Source: Hofstenia miamia
Taxonomy: Eukaryota > Xenacoelomorpha > Acoela > Hofsteniidae
DNA: 64,000 nt
Direction: 5' to 3'
NCBI GenBank assembly: GCA_900660155.1
Contig: CABFPE010000496.1
Location: forward strand, 171,522 to 235,521
Shown here: piece by piece, positions 24,050 through 33,388 of the stretch
Position numbering within the stretch: the first letter of the stretch is position 1
Layout: each line of letters begins with the position of its first letter
The notes under the pieces: model-generated
The model's database searches: none
What the model was told of the DNA's origin: nothing
What the model saw: only the letters and a program-made list of their open reading frames with translations
Made by a program: the position numbers and the translations under genes

Positions 24050-24745
24050 CATCCAATGAAAAAATAAGAGTCAAAGCAAATGTGTTGCTGTAAACTAGTA
24101 CAAAAGCTACAAACTACAAATACATGTATTTACAAAATAATAATAAAATTTATATAATATAAATGTGCGTGTGCGTGCGCGTCTCCGGCTTTTTAGTGTC
24201 ATACAAAAGTTTCGAATGAATGTAGTGTGTTACTGTCGTTAAGTATGCATTGACTATTAAAGAGGAATGTTCGTAATGTTTTCCCGAATTTCTTGTAATT
24301 TTTTTCGACTTTGGATTTCATGATCTAAGTTATTCCATATCTTTGTTGCTGTATGGTGAAGGCTATTATAATGTTTATCTAAGTATAAAAATTTTTGAGA
24401 ACGTAGGCCTATATTTAATCTAATATATTATTTTAGAAACTAAATGGAAGGTTGACCAAATTTGAATTTAAATATTATGGATAACATATGCATTTGAACT
24501 TGATAGTGAGGACGAGATAGTAGTTTGTATTTTAATCAATTTCCGGATGCATTGTCATGTTTTTGAGCGAAATTGAGTGTTTTACGAACCAGTGAAGTTC
24601 TTATACAAAGCGATGCGATATCTTTAAATTTATATTTGTAAGCAGGAATGAAGAGTATTGAAAATGCGATAAGCAGATTGCATTTATTAAATGTTTGTGG
24701 TATATGCTTGAAACATTTCGAAGATGATGAGAATTATTTAGATCA
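24050..24745 (-). mobile_element. LINE ORF2 C-terminal region and 3' tail
   Basis: The minus strand has LVRKTLNFAQKHDNASGN near 24545-24600 and, in other frames, the FLYLDKHYN, IWNNLDHEIQ and NTLHSFETFV blocks, homologous to the C-terminus encoded at 11340-11708. The tail contains GTGTTGCTG and AGCAAATGTG before TTTGACTCTTATTTTTTCAT near 24060. Broken by frame changes. Same family as the 9.7-12 kb and 17.7-18.3 kb fragments. Confidence 0.8.
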
Positions 24746-24774
24746 TCTAATTTATTGGTGCGCAATTTACACTA

Positions 24775-25110
24775 GAGGTGAAACGGGTCGGCTTTTTGTC
24801 GGGTCTGGGTCGTGTCGAAGGTTTTCTAAATCAGGTCTTGTCGGGTAATCACTAACGTTGACATTAATTGCTGGTTACATGTACAGGCTTTAACGCTGCA
24901 TTGACCAATTGGAAGGTGTGTTTCATGTAACTGTTTTGTCGTATAACAACCAATGAATAGCGTTTATTTTCCCCACTAATGGCTAGCTAGTTATGTGCGA
25001 AAACAGATAAATTTTTGCTTGTGCAGTCGGGTCGAATTTAGGAAGACGGGTAGGTCGAATCTGCACATCATTCCAGTCGGGCCGGGCTCAAAAAATGTTC
25101 AGGTCGGATT
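24775..25110. repeat. GGGTCGG-rich patch, possible MITE
   Basis: Near the left edge ACTAGAGGTGAAACGGGTCG resembles ends of some hAT-type MITEs. Many GTCGGGT/GGTCGAA motifs follow, and again near 25025-25100. No clean inverted pair was found. Confidence 0.4.
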
Positions 25111-26090
25111 CACACAATCAACTTTGACTAAACCTTTTTTTCTAGAAGTTTTGTGTTGCATAGATAATGATCTACTTGATGAGTAAGTAACCTAATAATC
25201 TAAACCACATTTAGTAGGTCCAAAATGCCAAAGCTCTTCTGAAACCCGATTACTTAAAGTGATAAGAGAACCTTAACTTAGTAACTATTTAGGAAAAATT
25301 GCAATATAACTACAAATCAAAAGCAGTCCTTGGCCAATGTCTAAGGTACCAGCACTTGCTGCACGTGACTGGACAAAATCTGAGATGGCCATCATATGAT
25401 AACTGGTGCTCTGATGTCAATGTAGAAGGGGGTTAAAGGTTTTTCTTCTGCACATGCTCAATTTCACACTTTTACTCCTGACTAAATTTTGTGGCTAAAT
25501 TGAAAACGGGTGCAGTAGGGCTTCAAAAAAATGTTAGAGAAGAGGAAGCCTTTTTCCTTGTCTCTCCAAAGCTCTGTACTGGTCTATATTTATAAAGGAG
25601 CGTTCTAACGCAGGAGATTTTACAAATTATGATTAAAGAGTAATTTCTTAACAAACTATTTGATAATTTGATAAGCGTAATTTTCAAAATTAAAAAGATG
25701 TAAACAAATTTTAATAAAATGTAGCAATAACATGCATACTCTACAGTCTAGTTAACTAACTAAATTTTAAAACTTTTCTGACTAAAGAAATTTACTTAGA
25801 TAATCCTTGATTGAAATGACACTGGTTGCAGCTTACACATTTGGGCAAAATTCAAAATTTTTATGAATTTAAAAAAGAAACCCATCATTTGTTTAACATG
25901 TTTCGGCATGTCGCTAAAATTTTCAAAAAGTTTCCCACTATAAAATTTTACAAAATATTCATCAAATTACATTTTTTTATAATATTTTCGGTAAATTTAG
26001 TTTGTATTTATATTCAATTTTTTTTATTTAAGCTTTGTTCCTTTCATTCTATATAAATTGATTCAATAATGCTATTATAAGTATATTTAT
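25111..26090. other. No recognised gene
   Basis: Mixed sequence. A somewhat less AT-rich block (25320-25620) shows no coding motif. Confidence 0.5.
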
Positions 26091-26091
26091 A

Positions 26092-26150
26092 TTTATATAT
26101 ATATATATATATATATATTTGCTATAATATAATATATGCTATATATATCT
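26092..26150. repeat. (TA)n microsatellite
   Basis: Long alternating TA run with ATATAATATATGC interruptions. Confidence 0.9.
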
Positions 26151-26160
26151 ATAGATGCAA

Positions 26161-26190
26161 GACGACCAGTTTCGATTTAAAATCATCGTC
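26161..26190 (-). ncRNA. Degenerate hammerhead-like motif (weak)
   Basis: Minus strand reads GACGATGATTTTAAATCGAA followed by ACTGGTCGTC. It has GATGA and CGAAAC boxes and an outer GACGA/TCGTC pairing, which recalls the minimal hammerhead ribozymes described in Penelope-like retroelements. The first two core bases differ from CUGAUGA. A Penelope-like element lies 2.3 kb away on the other strand. Low confidence. Confidence 0.25.
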
Positions 26191-26404
26191 AATACAAATT
26201 TTGTGGTAATATAAGTTACAATTCACTACATTTAATTTTGTTAAATATGCATACACTAAAAGATATTCAATATGTTGGTCTTTCTTTGTTTATTTATTAG
26301 TCTTTGTTTATTTGAGTTCTTAATAATTAGGGCTTCAGAAATCTTAGTATTTGGTGTTCTCATAATGATCTTAAAATTATTGATGTTTGCTCGATGTTGG
26401 TGAG

Positions 26405-26470
26405 TACATATATATATATATATATAAATATGTATATATATATATACGCATATATATATATATACACAGA
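26405..26470. repeat. (TA)n / TATACACA microsatellite
   Basis: Simple repeat with a few C and G interruptions. It precedes an 83-bp segment (26487-26569) repeated right after the N gap at 27242-27324. Confidence 0.9.
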
Positions 26471-26804
26471 CATATACTGGCGCTTGGTATATGGGTTTTT
26501 TATTTGCACCCGGCGGCAGGTTTAACAAAAGCCAGCATACTATATGAGGCCTCATAAATTGCTAAAGAAATTAGAAAAATACAAGGGTTAAATTTGTTTT
26601 ATTTGTATGAAGTCTCAAATTTCAAGTGTAAATCCTAAAGATTACATTTTCATTACTATAAACCGCTTCTGCTGATGTTCCATAAAAAACTGGAGTCAAA
26701 TTACCCTTGCAGATGAGTAAATTAAATATTATTTTAATTGCAATACTTAGTTTTCTGTATAAAATGCTGTGTGAACGTCTGACTATATATATATATATAT
26801 ATAT

Positions 26805-27241
26805 NNNNNNNNNNNNNNNNNNNNNNNNNNNNNNNNNNNNNNNNNNNNNNNNNNNNNNNNNNNNNNNNNNNNNNNNNNNNNNNNNNNNNNNNNNNNNNNN
26901 NNNNNNNNNNNNNNNNNNNNNNNNNNNNNNNNNNNNNNNNNNNNNNNNNNNNNNNNNNNNNNNNNNNNNNNNNNNNNNNNNNNNNNNNNNNNNNNNNNNN
27001 NNNNNNNNNNNNNNNNNNNNNNNNNNNNNNNNNNNNNNNNNNNNNNNNNNNNNNNNNNNNNNNNNNNNNNNNNNNNNNNNNNNNNNNNNNNNNNNNNNNN
27101 NNNNNNNNNNNNNNNNNNNNNNNNNNNNNNNNNNNNNNNNNNNNNNNNNNNNNNNNNNNNNNNNNNNNNNNNNNNNNNNNNNNNNNNNNNNNNNNNNNNN
27201 NNNNNNNNNNNNNNNNNNNNNNNNNNNNNNNNNNNNNNNNN
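26805..27241. other. Assembly gap (437 N) flanked by an 83-bp duplicate
   Basis: The gap begins in an (AT)n run. 27242-27324 repeats 26487-26569, so the true spacing here is uncertain. Confidence 1.
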
Positions 27242-27324
27242 GTATATGGGTTTTTTATTTGCACCCGGCGGCAGGTTTAACAAAAGCCAGCATACTATAT
27301 GAGGCCTCATAAATTGCTAAAGAA

Positions 27325-27600
27325 CAACCAGAAAAAACCCTAGAAACAAAACCAAATAAACAATTAAATAGAGCAACAGAAACTAATTATAGAAACACAA
27401 GAAGATAAAAATTGGAAAAGGAATTTGTCACAGAAATTAGCAATGCAGTGACAGTGAAAGTGAAAATATTAAGTGAAATAGAGCCAGAAACTAGAATAGA
27501 AGACATGACAACTGCAAGGTACCCCTTCCAGATTTACAGAAAAAATAGATAATTATTCACCAACATTTAACAAATGGATATCTTTTATGTTCTAATTATT
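27325..27600 (+). pseudogene. Gag scrap of a Ty3/gypsy-type element
   Basis: Weak homology to the gag region of the 46-61 kb fossil: KIDNYSPTFNKW-like sequence near 27545-27585 corresponds to KVDSYNPTFVKW near 49765-49800, and the Lys/Glu-rich region before it matches too. No other part of that element is present. A small fossil fragment. Confidence 0.5.
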
Positions 27601-28489
27601 TATAATGTTGATTTTGTATGTTGTTATAACTAGTCGCCACTGTTCAACCTTAGGGTTGCGGCTGATATCAATAAAATCTAATCTAAACATTCGCCTTTAT
27701 AAAATTAATGACTGTCAGTTGGTTTGTGAAAATATTTTAATTTATATTTTAAGGATTTTGCTAATATATTTGTATTTTTTTGCATGCTTTGTAATTGTAT
27801 AGTAAGTCTGGACTCTAAGCTTTACATCAATGTTGAAAACTAGTTTTAACTATGGAAGAAATTAGATTAAACGGAATTAAAGTTGATTGTTGAAAATTTG
27901 AAGATTTTTTATTCGAGTTTGCAACAGCCATTGACAAAGTTTGCAATTTCAGTAAATCTTTCATTTTCAGTTACTAATAAGTAGGGCACAATGGTATACC
28001 GATACGTATTTTGACAATACCGAAAAATACCGATATCAAGGTATCTTGCCTAAAACATTTATCTGTAATTTACTTAAAAATATGTTCATTAGATGAAGCC
28101 CCACAGTTCAACATTTGCACGACGAAAACTTTAAATATTTCTGCACAAGGTCTAGAATATAAAACACGTTGGAAAACTGAGGAAATGTCCTCAGAAGAAA
28201 GCTTTATTAATCATGAAGTTATAATTATATGCCTGATTAGCACACAAAAGTTTATCAAAAACAATTTCACACAAAGAGCTATCTATAGATTTTTTCTTAA
28301 AAATTACATTTCATAATGTGTCAATTCGCTGTATTTATTTCTTGTAACGCAATGGTCAATGACTATATGATATTATAAATGATCCTCCTCGTTGTTGCAC
28401 GTCTATATGTGGTTTATGTATGAAGATGATGTTCAAAAAAAGTTGTTTTCACTGGATTACTAAGTTGGAGTATTGATTGGGATTAAAGG
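27601..28489. other. No firm gene; possible transposon end near 27985
   Basis: Around 27985-28055 several ATACCG motifs occur (GGTATACCGATACG, CAATACCGAAAAATACCG), a pattern seen at ends of some hAT-type elements. GGTGGTATACTGAAAAACCG at 29410-29430 could be the partner. A 101-codon frame at 28011-28316 has no recognised domain. Confidence 0.35.
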
Positions 28490-28492
28490 TAT

Positions 28493-29210
28493 TTGGTACT
28501 TTTCCAATTTCTCTGCAACATTAATGTCATGATAGATGGCAGGATTGTTACTAATTTCTTAAATTATGTTTCATTTGAATATAGAAAGAAATTTTGTTGC
28601 CCTCTTTTCAAAATTATCAATGCGAATTCAATGCAATTTTCTGATCATATAATGAAACAAGATAGTAAAAAGTTCATGGCATCATATGACATTAAGAGTT
28701 TGTATACTACTGTTCCTCTAGAGAAATCAATAGATGTCGCAATAAAATTATTGAAGAACAAAGACATAACAATATATGATTTAAATTATGATACAACCAA
28801 GATCCTCTTATTATTAGCAACGAAAAATACACTAATGGAATTCAAAGGAGAGTTTTATTTACAGAAAGATGGATTAGCAATGGGAGATTCTTTGAGCCCA
28901 ACGTCAGCTAACATTTAACTTACTTCAATTGAAGAACAATCTGTTGAAAACCATATGGAGTTCAATTTCTGTCAAAGATATATGGATGACATATTTGCTT
29001 TAGTTGAAAAATGACAATGAAAAACGCAGATGAAATGTTAACTAAACTCAATTCAATCGATAAAAACATCAAATTCACAATGGAAAAAGAGGAAAATAGC
29101 AATTTTATTTTCTTAAATGTAAAAAATGAGGGATTCAACATTTATAACTGGAATATACAAGAAACCAGATATAATATTATTATAAAATCAAGTAAAAATT
29201 AGAGGGAATT
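28493..29210 (+). pseudogene. Penelope-like element reverse transcriptase, broken
   Basis: The first frame (28493-28918, 141 codons) carries FLNYVSFEYRKKF, then FMASYDIKSLYTTVPLEKSI (fingers/palm, the catalytic motif-A Asp in YDIKSLYT) and LQKDGLAMGDSLSPTSANI (motif B, GxAMGxxLSPxxANI), ending at a stop. After it the sequence reads FCQRYMDDIFALVE (28970-29010), the catalytic RYMDD box. Next come LTKLNSIDKNIKFTMEKEEN and FIFLNVKNEGF (29036-29150), the Penelope INFTxExE...FLDV region. AMG..LSP and FTxExE with this spacing mark Penelope-like elements rather than LINEs. No GIY-YIG endonuclease was recognised. Stops at 28916 and 29012 split it. Confidence 0.85.
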
Positions 29211-29933
29211 ATTTGTAAAACTGATGATGACTTTGTAAGCCAAAATATATTTGAATGTTTTTGTTAACATTCATTTTACTTGTAAGAATATAGCTAATTT
29301 TTAGATTACTTCTCCCGAAAAAAAGCTATTGATGATCAAAATGTATATTAATTTTTTTTAGAACTGTCACAAAAAGCTATAAAATTACCAAAATAGTCTG
29401 ATTTAGGCTTGGTGGTATACTGAAAAACCGGTGTTGGGATGTAAAAAAACGAAACATGCTCATTTTTTTGAAAGCCCCAACACTAGTCTGAAACAAAGTA
29501 TTGCGAATGCAATGACAAAATTTTATAAATATTCGTTATATAATCGGATCAACACACTGGTACAGCAAAATCAATTATTGTTTCCATGGAAATTGTCGCC
29601 CATTATTTCAAAAAATTTGTAAACTGGTCCAGTTTGCAATATCTAACTTTCGAACTAATTCTGTTTCCAATCCTGTATGTACACATGTATAGATACTTTT
29701 TAATATGTAATGGCACCACAATTATCATTATCTACAGGAAACTTGTGATCTATATGAGTTAACTGCATGAATTTGTTCATATAACATCGCCATGCATATA
29801 AATTATTTTAATTTTGTCCATTTGAACATCCTATGATGTGCAATTTAGGAGTTTAACCAAACTAATAATTGCACGTGTCTCAACAGATTTGTAATTTCTG
29901 CTCAAACAGTCAATTTGACAAACCATTAGGAGG
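29211..29933. other. No firm gene; 63-codon frame
   Basis: A plus-strand frame at 29431-29622 (MLGCKKTKHAHFFESPN...) has no recognised domain. It may belong to the tail of the Penelope-like element. Confidence 0.35.
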
Positions 29934-29941
29934 GTTCTACA

Positions 29942-30243
29942 CAGACTTGTCAACGAGCCGTAATTTCTAAACTCGGCTCGTTTAAACTTTGAGTAAGTCC
30001 GGCTCGGCTAGGNGGCTCGCCACAGAAAATCTTTCAGTGAGGCTCATTTCAGCTCGGTATTTTTTTAAATAATATTGTGCTCAGAATTTTTTCAATTGCT
30101 CTTCCTATTATTTAATAAACATTTCTAAAATACGATTATAAGTAAGGAATATTGAATGAAAAAATAAGAAAAATCTGCATAATCAAATTAACAAGCAGCA
30201 CTATAAATTTGGTTTGCTTAACAACGGCTCGTTGATAAGTCTG
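29942..30243. mobile_element. Complete hAT-like MITE (302 bp)
   Basis: The left end CAGACTTGTCAACGAGCCG and the right end, read in reverse, CAGACTTATCAACGAGCCG, differ by one base. The flanks GTTCTACA (29934-29941) and GTTCTGTA (30244-30251) are an imperfect 8-bp target duplication, the length hAT elements make. A lone N lies at 30013. Partial relatives are at 17425-17740 and 23850-24032. Confidence 0.85.
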
Positions 30244-30251
30244 GTTCTGTA

Positions 30252-31037
30252 AAACCACTCAAACCCATGGGATTTACTGGCCTCCGCCCTACTGGATCTG
30301 AAACCATGGATTTCAAAATTTTTCTTAAGATTAATCAAAACAAAAGAATGCCAAGAGACCAATGGCAATATCAGACCAGAAAATTTGATGGGATAGAGAT
30401 GAGTCCATACTCAATGGGACTGAAATCAATAAAATTCTGGTCTCGATGAGCCTTAGTCATTAAAAGTTATTGGAATATATGGAAATTTATGGAAAAATAT
30501 GGAAATGTTTTTTAAAACAGTTGTACATAGAAAAAATTGTAAGAAAATACGAAAAGTATTAAATTGAAATATTGATTAACATTAAATAACATTGGCAGCA
30601 ATATAAAAATTTTGAATATCAAATTTGTTTGAAATCTAGTTATTATATAAGCAAACAACTATTATAAGAAATATTTTAATAAATTTTTATAAAGGAAAAT
30701 TAAGAAGTTTTTCAAATAAGATATTTTATCTGATATTGATAATATTGTGTTGAATCCAGCTTTATTAGTAATAGAACATCGTTTATATCAACAACCATGT
30801 TATGTTAAATGTTGCTTTTAATAAAACAGAAATCATATTTAATAAAATAATAATGTATGTAGAGTAAATGAGTAGATTTATATTACAAATATGAACAAAA
30901 ACCAGGAAAATATAATCGAAATAATGTTATTACGAAAAAGTAATTAATTGGAATGCAAAAATGACGAAAGAATTTGCTTATAATCTCATTCGCAATCAAC
31001 TTCAAATCAATGAAGGACGTCCATAATAAAACTCAGT
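30252..31037. other. Intergenic, 3' flank of the FAD gene
   Basis: No recognised coding. A minus-strand AATAAAG at 30762-30768 is a possible poly(A) signal about 270 bp past the stop codon of the FAD oxidoreductase gene. A short frame (30267-30449) is unrecognised. Confidence 0.4.
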
Positions 31038-31703
31038 CTAATACCTTAAAATTGAATAACAAACACGCATGGCAGAAGTCACAGCTGCTTCCTGTAGAGG
31101 GACAGTACGGCCAACATAAGATCCACAAAGCCATACATGACTTTTAATACCATCATAGTTGACGAGTTTGTCAATAATCGATTCACTTTTCTTGTTAACT
31201 AAAGGTCTTGTGTAATGGTGAATTGCAATTAGGTTTTTGGTGTCCTTTTCATCAAAGTTTATAGTTTGAAAAATAGGCGAATTTCCAATATTACGGTTAA
31301 AATAATTCATATAAAGTGAAAAGTAATGTTTGTCAGTGTTTATCCGTCGAGTATAACAGTATAACTTCCAGTCATTGCGATTACCACTGGGCATGTAAGA
31401 CTCATCACGATGAATGCCGACAGTTGTGTTGACAATGGGGACTTCACCAATTAACTGAGAAAGTTGTGCAGATTTCGAGGAGTGACTCAACAAACGACTT
31501 GCAATGTGGGCTTCAGTAGCAATGATGATGTCGTCGAAACATTGCTCTAGCTGTTTACCATCTGTGGTTGTATAATGGACTGTGGGCATATTTTGGGAAG
31601 TGGCTGATGAATTTGATACAAAATCTACTGCAACTCCCAAATTACTCTCTCGTGAATGCGCAGTCAAAATCTTAGACACGACCTCTATTCCAATACCAGA
31701 AAC
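31038..31703 (-). CDS. FAD-dependent oxidoreductase gene, last exon
   Basis: The exon starts after a good acceptor (TTTGTTTAG at 31704 and up) and reads in phase 0 for 221 residues to TAG at 31038. It begins VSGIGIEVVSKILTAH, the start of the second FAD-contacting half of the amine-oxidase fold. It continues with FDDIIIATEAHIASRLL, which matches the (F/Y)DxVIxATxxxxxxxLL strand of COG2907-type oxidoreductases, and IVNTTVGIHRDESYMP. Near the C-terminus it has VWLCGSYVGRTVPLQEAAVT, the GSY.G.G..E.A motif that contacts FAD in this superfamily. No stops or slips: this part looks intact and under coding constraint. Confidence 0.85.
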   Translation of the reverse strand, partial: VSGIGIEVVSKILTAHSRESNLGVAVDFVSNSSATSQNMPTVHYTTTDGKQLEQCFDDIIIATEAHIASRLLSHSSKSAQLSQLIGEVPIVNTTVGIHRDESYMPSGNRNDWKLYCYTRRINTDKHYFSLYMNYFNRNIGNSPIFQTINFDEKDTKNLIAIHHYTRPLVNKKSESIIDKLVNYDGIKSHVWLCGSYVGRTVPLQEAAVTSAMRVCYSILRY

Positions 31704-32517
31704 CTAAACAAACAAGTGTCACATAAGTCAGGCTTGGCGTACATATCAGGGTAGCGCAACAAAAATACATTGAGTTTCGATTTTAAACGGAACATCTATA
31801 ATTGAAAACCACAGTGTTTTATCATTGTAATTGATGTTTGCAGACAATTTCTAAGACACTGCATACATCTAGTATAGCAGACCCCATGAACAATTAAGTC
31901 CTCATTGATATGTGGGTCCGGCTTAACACATTTCCAAATTAACAATGCATCAAAAATTAACAATAAAGTAAAAAAAATTGAAATTTGCGCACCACAATGA
32001 AATGTTGCATAGGAATATTATGAAATTAAATAGCTGTAACAAATATTTCAAATAGTCTGATGAGAAGACTTTGGTGGTTATATGGTTTAAAGCTTTCATT
32101 TAATCATAAAATGAAATTTTATACTTGAACACGTTTGCCAGACCTTTGCAATTCTTTTGCGAATATAAAAAGGTAAAAAGTCCAAAACGGTTTTGCCAAA
32201 ACTATAAACAACACTTCTAATAAAGCCAACTAAAATATATTAGGCCATTTTTATTAAATCAGAAATCAATCCATGTTATGGTTAGCTTAAAATATTTACA
32301 GATTGCTAAAGGCAAAATGCAATTGTAGACATGCCCACGGGGTTACCGTCGATCTGCATCCAGATGTGGATCGATTTGATTCATGGATATCCACTGGATA
32401 TAAATCAGAAGAGTTACTTTATGGGTATCAATGGATCATGATGGATCAAGAATAAAGGCTAATAGATTTGCTCATCTTTATGGTGAAAGAGTTTAAAATG
32501 AACAATGAAAAACTCAC

Positions 32518-32585
32518 CACCAACTTTTGTACAAATCTGGCAATATTATAGACGTGTACCAACCACATTACACCATTATTTATGC
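32518..32585 (-). CDS. FAD-dependent oxidoreductase gene, small internal exon
   Basis: 68 nt between an acceptor (ATTGTTCCAG at 32586) and a donor (GTGAGT starting 32517). It encodes GINNGVMWLVHVYNIARFVQ then KLV, completing its first codon with one base from the preceding exon and ending in phase 0, as the last exon requires. It corresponds to the V.GGS..YV..L segment between the substrate region and second FAD half in COG2907 proteins. The preceding coding exon (1404 nt from 38547) ends in phase 0, so one more short exon of length 3n+1 must lie between 32586 and 37143; I could not identify it. Confidence 0.65.
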
Positions 32586-32877
32586 CTGGAACAATAATTA
32601 AAATATTAAGCCATGAGAGACATGTACAATTTTCTGTACTTTGTTATATTTGTTCATCTATGCAAACAATATTAAAAATTAGCAAAAATATACAAAAACA
32701 GTAGTGAAACGACATACACGATAAAAAAACAAATTTAACATAACCTCTTAGCATATGAATTTAGAAAAGAAATATATTTAGTATTTGCTAGTATATAACT
32801 GATGTTCATTCAGCGGCCCAAATTCGTCTAAGCGCACTGCCAAACATCTTATTAGCATTTATAAACTAATTTACTTG

Positions 32878-33078
32878 CTACCTAATCCGATTTTTTAGCT
32901 TAGTTGTCAAAACCGGTCCGACAATTTTGGCCAGGATGGACTTGTGGTACGATTCTGGTAGACTTATACCCTTTAGCAATTTGTAAAATGAAGTTATGAA
33001 ATTAATAACGTTAGTCAGTGGAAGATATCTAACGTAAACTTCCAAATAGACAATCATATCAGCTGTGCTTTCAAACCT
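32878..33078 (-). CDS. Open frame inside the FAD gene intron, unidentified
   Basis: 66 codons ending at TAG 32878-32880. The frame includes ADMIVYLEVYVRYLPLTNV and LPESYHKSILAKIVGPVLTT, with protein-like composition and the same strand as the host gene. Just upstream (33083-33150) an acceptor-like TTTTTTACAG is followed by another frame, DDEFVDILHQQIYCSNGN. No known family is recognised and there is no obvious start codon. It may be an exon of an alternative transcript, or the decayed remains of another gene. Confidence 0.3.
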   Translation of the reverse strand, partial: RFESTADMIVYLEVYVRYLPLTNVINFITSFYKLLKGISLPESYHKSILAKIVGPVLTTKLKNRIR

Positions 33079-33191
33079 TTAAACTATTTCCATTGGAACA
33101 GTATATTTGCTGATGCAGGATATCCACGAATTCATCATCATCTGTAAAAAATGTTCATAAAAAACTATTTCTTGGAAAAAAATCATTAAGT

Positions 33192-33315
33192 ATCATTAAA
33201 AGTTATTAAATACAAGTACTTGAATAAAAATTGCCCAAGAAGATCTCTAATAATTATTAGAGATCTTCTTGGGCAATTTTTATTTAAGTACTTGTATTTA
33301 ATAACTTTTAATGAT
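33192..33315. repeat. 124-bp palindrome without spacer
   Basis: Two 62-bp arms meet at 33253/33254 with only one mismatch (33222 against 33285). The centre is CTAATAATTATTAG. It lies in the large intron of the FAD gene. Confidence 0.95.
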
Positions 33316-33388
33316 CTTAGTTTGATGATACTGACAATGTCAGTCAATTATAATTGACTGACATTGTCAGTATCATCAAACTAAGATC
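33313..33388. repeat. 76-bp perfect palindrome without spacer
   Basis: Two perfect 38-bp arms meet at 33350/33351 (centre CAATTATAATTG). It shares GAT with the end of the preceding palindrome, so the two are directly abutted. Confidence 0.95.

Noticed and set aside
26256-27312. Long frames across the N gap and TA repeat
   Set aside because: Mostly undefined residues from the gap and IYIY from TA repeats.
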